A program made the translations under genes and the position numbers. The notes beneath the pieces were generated by a model. That model made no database searches, was not told the origin of the DNA, and saw only the letters and a program-made list of their open reading frames with translations. This document shows positions 57,616-64,000 of a stretch of DNA of 64,000 nt, piece by piece. Numbering within the stretch: position 1 is the stretch's first letter; each line of letters opens with the position of its first letter. Origin of the DNA: Scatophagus argus (Eukaryota > Chordata > Actinopteri > Scatophagidae); contig NC_058498.1 in NCBI RefSeq assembly GCF_020382885.2, forward strand, positions 19,249,001 to 19,313,000, written 5' to 3'.

Positions 57616-60600
57616 ATGGCTTCTAAAGAGATCACTGCCTCTGGTTTCGTCAGTGTGAACAAGGATATCACAGGTGGGTAAAGACTCCCGCTTGGTTATT
57701 TTGCTCAGTGTGTATGTTACTGCGGGTTATAACGGCGGTCACCCACGGCGTGTCTGCGTTCATGCTCTGGATGCTTTTCCTTCGCGCGTCTGGCGGAGGT
57801 TGCGACCGAACATACGCATTGGATGATAGTCATGAGCTGCACCTTTACATTTTGTTCTGAATCTTTCCGGGGCGTGTTTTTCCTCCTCAGTACATGTGGA
57901 TTAGTTAACGTGCAGATGAATTATTTACAGTGCAGGGGGAAGCATGCTTTGCTTTAAATCTGCCCCTCGGGGCGGATCAGGTGCCTATTAAACACCACAG
58001 CCTTAGGCCAGAGAGGAGAAGGGGCGTTGTGAAAATAATGGTGTGCATTCGTGGGATCTGATAGCTTTCTGTTTCCTGTACGTTTTTCCCAACACACACT
58101 ATCTCAGATATGTTTTTTCCCTCTTGAAACCCGAGCCTTTGAGTGTGCTATCTTTATTTATATGCAGCCTGTCCAACCAGAGTGCTATAGTGATTGCGCG
58201 CGTGAGTGCGTGCGTCCATGCGCATGCGTGCGAAAGTGTAGAGGGGGACCGATAAAGGCAGATGTTCACTGTGTCTTGCCAACAAAAATGCACGAGCTAC
58301 ACAAACCCAACAGCGCGAGCGGACGCACTAATATGTAGTCGTCTTTTCTCAAACAACATCTTACACATGTCAGAGTCATGGCACAGCCTTGAATTGAGTC
58401 TCGTGCATAAGCTCAACACACGCGCACAAACACAGACACACTCCACACATGCTCAGGGAATCTGCTGCTGTGTTAATTACTCCTAATGACTCTATTAGGC
58501 GCTCTGTGATGATTAATCCAGTGGAATCCCTGCCTCTCCATTCAGTCACCTGCCGCGAGCCTGCACCGCCTCCTCCTGCCCTGCCCGCACTGACTGACAG
58601 GTGGAGCACCGCGGCCGCCGTGGCCCTGGTGGCCTGCAGGCCTGCACAAGGTCACTTGAATGAGACTTCTGTCCTGATCTCTTTTCTGGATCGGCTATTG
58701 TCCGTTGTGACATGAGGGTTTCCATCTCTGGATCTTACATCGATCTTGTGGTGAATTTACACCAAACTGACAGCAATTTGTTTTCAGAAAAGCATTTATG
58801 TAGTTGTGTTTTGGAACTTGGAAAGTAAGCCCAATCTTTCTAATGTTCCAGTGCTCAGATACTGCTGCCCTGTGCTTTCGAACAGTAGTGGAAGTTCTTG
58901 TTGAGTAAAAGTACCAATAACATAATGAAAAAATACTCCACCACACAACTAAAATTTGAAACTATTCTTATATTATTAAGTTATTATCTCCAATGCATTA
59001 ATTTGTCAGCAATATTTTACTGCGGTAGCAGATTGATAAGATGCTACTTTTAACTGCTTTATATCCTGTAAGGAAGTTTATTCTATAATTCATTTTATTT
59101 TGTTAACTGATCATATGCTTCACACGTCAAATCTTCTGCACAGTAACTATTGCTGACAGACAGATGTGATGGAGTAAAACCTATCATATTTCTCTCTGAC
59201 GTTTGGTGGAGTAGAAGTACAAAGTAGCATAGCAGACATATTCAAGGTCCATGTGTAGTACCTGAGTAAATTGACTTTCTATATTCTGTCACTTTGAACT
59301 TTGCCTCACAGAGAACAATGTGCACCTGAAAATATGGATACACACTGCTCCATAAAGAGAAAACCTTGCTCTGCTGTGACTGTATAAACGCCCGTGCCAA
59401 AGCCATCCCAACTTTAGTATCGATTAGTTCGTAAAGTTGTCAATCGGGATGCTGTGCAGCCACTGTAATGGGATGGAGTGGCTGAATCATGTCATTCCAG
59501 CTGGCGGCTGTATTTTTCTGTGATAGTGTGTCGGTTCCATGTGTTCCCACCCTGTGAGTAAGACGCTTCCACTGGCACTGCAGGCAGGTTACGTGCCTTA
59601 TACATATCAGGGGTCACAGCCCTGATGGTAATGCTTTTTGACAGGAACAGTTCTCAGTGAATCATAGACACTGATGCTCGCATGTGTCATGTCAGTCTTG
59701 AGAGGAAGAAATTGACACTGAAGCATATTTTGAACCATTTTGATAACACTAGACAGAGTAGCTCTGTGAGAGCCTGGTGATGAATTCATTGAGGAATACA
59801 GAAAAAAAATATTGTTATATTTCCAGGTCGATCCGTGATTAATCCAGGCAGCTTCTCTATAAATACCACTGTAAAGGCCTGTCCAAAGGTCAGAGTGATT
59901 GATTTCATTTTGACTCATTTGATTTGTGTTTTGATGGTATCTTAAATGACCACTCGAGACATTTTTATGTGTTTATAAGGGATGTGACTTTAGTAAGATG
60001 ACAAGAAATGAAGTGATGGAGAGATTGGGAATGACATGCTCAAAGAATGCTGGTTGGTCTTGAACCATGGTTATTGTAGTATCTTAACCCCTAATACGCT
60101 GCTGTGTCCGTGTTTTGACCATTTGCTATGAAATACGTGTATTTATTGGTACCAAGTATCTACAAAAGTGATTTTTAAATGTCTTTTTGTTCTACCGGGT
60201 AGAAAATTCTAGTACAATATGAAAATCAGCTTGCAGAGACAGGAGACAGGTGATCTGCCATAAACATCACGTCCCTTTTTATTGTTCTCAAACTAATGTT
60301 ATTGCTGTATGGTAATGCAGTGTAGACTTTTCAAATAAATTTAGAATCACTGCACATGAAACGTTAATGTGACTCTGACAAAAATAAATGCAGACTGTGA
60401 TGAATTACCTGTGTCAAATTATTAGTCTCTGCAAGTTGATTTTTTACACTGCATGGAGAATTGCTGAAAGCAGTGTCTGTCTTGAATGTAGCACAAACAG
60501 ATCTAAATGACAGCTGCATGTTTAGCAGTCAGTCATCAAAAATGTTCAGCACTAATGTGTTTTTATTTATGAAGCATCCAGTAAATGTTGGATAGCAGGG

Positions 60601-63600
60601 GCACTGGGTGTTTATGCATTCTTTTTCGTAGACTATAATATCTATGTTGCGGTTTTCATCCACAGAAAGCATCAAGAAGATTGTGGATAAATCATCAATC
60701 AAGTTTATTTATGGCATAAAGCTTGACACCAAAACGGGCAAAACAGAGGACAGAATACTGGTAAGTTTTTGCTTTCACTCTGTTCTCTGAGTGCTGGGCT
60801 GTTGTTAATAGGCCTCTGTCCTACAGTAACTCTGGGCTGCAGATGTAGAGGAGCACCTTAATCCTGCAGCCTAAGCAGTCTGATGCATGCATCATGTATG
60901 TACACTACCTTTGATGTTAACTTCCACTGCATTGTTAATGGCTCAGTGACAGCAGAGGCTCTCCATGATTTAATGGTGAAACGTCTTGCTTCTGAGGTCA
61001 CTGCTAACTGCTTTATAACTGCTGGTCCTCTTCTGTGACAGCTGTCGGCAGCTTGGTTGGATGAATATTGGATAGACATATCTGTGGACGTGGCCCCTGG
61101 ACTCCTCTATGTTGCGACCCCCACTGCAGAGACAGTAGGGGGCTGAGCAGCTCACAGCCTGTGATTCCGTGATGCTTTTATCAGAGAGTATGGGGCAGAA
61201 GTATGAAGTCTCTATTAGAGTTAGTGAAGTTCAGATAAAATCTGGGGCAATCAGCATTCACATTTTGGACCAAAACTGAGCCTGGACCCTCAGACAATGC
61301 CCGTATCCTTGTATCTTGCAAGGACTTTTACTGAGGTAACATACATTCACAGTACAGAGGAGGTTTTATTGATTGAGTGCTGCTGTAAGTGCAGCAACTA
61401 AACAATATATCTGCACAAGCAAGATCTTAGACAATTCCCAGGCCAACAGCAGTGGAGTCAGTGTATTTTTTATACTGCTTAAAAGACCTGTGACTCCTGT
61501 TGCCCCTCCTGAAGTCCCCTGATGAGCCAGTGAGCTTTCATCCCCAGCCGAGCATGCATCGGCCTGGCAGAGCAGCGCTTCCACCCAATGGATGCTTTAA
61601 TGATTCGTCGTGCGGCGAGAATGGGTGGCTTGGAGAGTTTCTGTGTGTACAGCCTTTGATATTCAAGCCCTTTGATATGTCTGTCTGCCAGAAACGTCTT
61701 TCCAATAATCTCTTTCCAGTCCATGTCTCATTTACTGCTTCCTCTTAAAAGCTGATCTGGAAAGCAAGAGTTCTAGCTCCTGCTGCGCATAGAAGATGAA
61801 AAAATAGATCAGAGTGTGATCAAATGCAGCAAGTTTGTTGGGGAATGCAGAGCTTAACTGTGTTCAGGTTTTTGCTCATATTTCACAGAGGTTGGAAGGA
61901 TTTGGGTTGCAGTTTCTTTTAAGATCATGATTGGATGATCAGTCACTGCAGGTCACATGAAATTATTTCTTCCCTCGCCCAAGTTGTCAATCAAGAAGAG
62001 TTCAGAATTTTAGTCCTGTAGCAGGTCTCCTGCGTAATTATACACCACAATAAGTATGATGTGTGTCTGCTAGATCTAGATCCAGACTAGATCTCCCTCT
62101 CTCTTGCTGCGTCAGCATGATTGACTCCTGTTTACTTGTTCACTCTCTCTTAACTATCACCCGTAACCCCAACTCATCACCGTAATGCGATACAATCTGG
62201 TCTTCTTAATCAACCCCTTCAGACACGCATGTCCTCCTCTCCTCCTCACTCCCTCTGTCTCCATCTCACATGCACATTGTGAGTGACTACATTTCAGACA
62301 CCTCGCTTGCTGTGTGGGTGTAAGAGGCTGACAGCGTGTGATTCCGACAGGCCTGTGTCAAGCTCCTCTCTCCAAAAAACACAGCGGTGGAGTGAGAGAG
62401 CTGTAATTTAATTACTGCTTTTCACTGGGGAGAGAAACATGGGAGGGGGGGCTGTGTCCTGAGGGAGTGTTTTAGCAGAGCCATCAGGCAGAGTGGAGTA
62501 AATGATTGGGAGCGACAGAGCAGAAGAAGAGAAGAGAAAGAGCAGAGGGCAGTACTCAGGGGCAGGTGGAGAGCAGCCAAATGCCAAAGAATCACTACTC
62601 TTTGCTTGCCTTGATGATGAGAGACACTGACTTTTTAAGGGTGTGTTTAAAAAAAACAATAAGGGTTTGCTGTTCTTGAACAAGAATCAGGGGCAGAATC
62701 AGATATATCCAACAGCTGCGTGACACTTAGGTTTCTGTGTTGGGAATAAGTGGTTGTAAGCCCAGAAATGCTGCGTATGCTCACTCAGACTGACATGCAC
62801 AAATAAGCTCCCTGCTTGTTTTCAGATTTCTAGTCACGTCCAAATTCCCATCAACTTTGCATTGCACTAAAAATGATCCCACACACTTCAGACTGCAGAC
62901 GGCAAATTAGCAGAGGTAGTGTAGCAGAAATGTTAATTTGGCGTCCTGACCCAACATGACCGGCATTTCTGTCTCTGGAACAGATCCCATGATTTGAAAT
63001 GTGGAAAAAAAACAAAAAAAACAAAACATTGTTGAGCGCTGAAAATGGGCTTTAAGCTCCGATATTAAAAAGATCTGGGAGATGCTGAATGACTAGAAAT
63101 TACTGACTTAAATACATGAGCCACTTTAATGTTTGCCCACAGCAGATATAATGTAATGCTACAGAAGTTATATTTGTGGGAATGTGATTAAAACGAGCTA
63201 TCATTTCTCAGCCTTTGTCACAGTATGTTAATCTGTTAATGTTAGACAACATGTCTCTGACACAGTGGGCTTTTAGCTGGATCAATACATGAATGTACAG
63301 AGGACTCCTCATTTCTCTCTCATCAGTATGATGGAAACTCCTGGGACTACTTCCTCTCCATGGGGAATGCGACTGTACAGCGAACGTTTCCTTAATCTTG
63401 ATTCAATTTGCTTTCCTCTCGTTATTTTAGGTCCTCACAACATGGCGTCTTTATTTCCTGGCACCAAAGACTCCTGCTAAGGTAGTTCTTACTGCTCTCT
63501 GTCTCCAGTTATTGTACAGCGTGGTGCTTTTTTTCCTCTACAACAGCTGCTGAAATTTTTTCTTTGTCGACCGCATCTTTGACAACAGGTAGAAACCACA

Positions 63601-64000
63601 TTCAACTTCTTGGAGATTCGAGCTTTGAATTCCCACCCTGAGCACCAGGTGAATTTCAGCATTAGTACTGAACTCTGTACATCACTCCACTTCACTGTAA
63701 CAGCCAACTGATTGTCTGTAGGGTTGTATAATGGAGTGGTTACGTCACTTCAGCGGCTTTCAAGGAATGACAAAACACATTTAAAGCATTTATCAGAACA
63801 GCTTCAGTGACTCTGTTATGAACCTTCTCCGGGGGGATGTATTTTCTTTTGTCTGAAGGGAGGGTATTCTGTTTTTGGTTTTTTTGGGGAGTGCATGGAG
63901 GGGGTTACTCTTCTTAATGGATGAAGGACAACAACATTTTGTTTTAGGGCTCAATTTTTCCACGTCACAGTCAACTATCGAACATGACCAAAACATCAGT
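57616..64000 (+). CDS. carmil: CARMIL-family gene (carmil2/carmil3-like), 5' exons
   Basis: Exons: 57616-57673, 60666-60760, 63431-63481, 63589-63648 and a probable fifth from 63971, cut by the window edge. All have GT/AG borders and joining phases. The product starts MASKEITASGFVSVNKDI, then ESIKKIVDKSSIKFIYGIKL, EDRILVLTTWRLYFL, PAKVETTFNFLEIRALNSHP and, in the fifth exon, STIEHDQNIS. This is the N-terminal PH-like domain of CARMIL (LRRC16/RLTPR) proteins, where the DRxLxLTxWRxxL and KVxxxFxxLEI blocks are conserved. CARMILs bind capping protein and release it from actin filament barbed ends at the membrane; leucine-rich repeats and the capping-protein-binding region would lie beyond the window. 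From memory it is closer to CARMIL2/3 than to CARMIL1; the paralogue is not settled. Exon 5 is less certain. Confidence 0.8.
57674..60665 (+). other. Intron 1 of the CARMIL gene
   Basis: GTGGGT donor and TCCACAG acceptor. No further gene or recognisable transposon is seen. The first kilobase is relatively GC-rich with CpGs (57700-58640), as expected downstream of a promoter. Confidence 0.6.
60761..63430 (+). other. Intron 2 of the CARMIL gene
   Basis: GTAAGT donor and TTATTTTAG acceptor. I see no repeat, RNA gene or coding exon in this 2.7-kb stretch. Confidence 0.6.

Noticed and set aside
57357-57671. Frames over the purine-rich CARMIL leader on both strands
   Set aside because: Low-complexity Arg/Gly- or Pro-rich translations of GGA repeats; the ATG at 57616 with a spliced CARMIL frame explains the region.

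Overview
The window looks like a teleost fish chromosome. It carries DANA/V-SINE-like tRNA-derived repeats, an L2-type LINE with a (TGAAT)n tail, CACTG-ended and hAT elements of fish type, intron-rich genes with GT/AG splice sites, and TA/CA microsatellites. No species call is possible. All family names rest on recognition of the translations; no search was run.

Region 1 (1-41.6 kb) is a decayed, repeat-built array of intronless HIPK-like kinase genes. Six copies (A-F) are visible and none is intact. Copy A (8279-9778) has lost its ATG and carries TGA in the glycine loop. Copies B (14596) and C (21868) lie in tandem units of about 7.2 kb. They share the TGA, a C-tail deletion, two solo LTRs and a pogo-class element fused to the gene leader. 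Copy D (33796) is frameshifted and split by a BED-type hAT element, and that hAT contains kinase fragment E between 68-bp direct duplications. F (about 41.3 kb) is a relic. The spacers are mostly CACTG-ended DNA elements with TA target duplications. The element at 2289-8122 carries two minus-strand genes: a C2H2 protein and a spliced SAMD3-like protein. Shorter relatives at 24790-28894 and 29457-32629 keep only the tail of the SAMD3-like protein.

Region 2 (41.6-51.4 kb) is quieter. It holds a minus-strand Fc-receptor-like immunoglobulin gene (49468 to 44839) that can be assembled from eight exons in consistent phase: signal peptide, three Ig domains, stalk, one transmembrane helix and a short tail. 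A decayed LINE endonuclease fragment follows.

Region 3 (51.4-57.4 kb) is a nest. A hAT element with a perfect 8-bp target duplication carries the first exons of its own transposase, and a nearly complete L2-type LINE with a 997-codon ORF2 sits in one of their introns.

Region 4 (57.6-64 kb) is the start of a CARMIL-family gene (actin capping-protein regulator) on the plus strand: four exons plus a probable fifth cut by the window edge. The hAT nest ends only about 170 bp upstream of its ATG.

The strongest observations are the two-gene CACTG element, an insertion confirmed by its own empty site, the kinase fragment captured in a hAT with long flanking duplications, the in-frame hydrophobic 105-nt intron of the Ig gene, and the nested transposons beside the CARMIL promoter.
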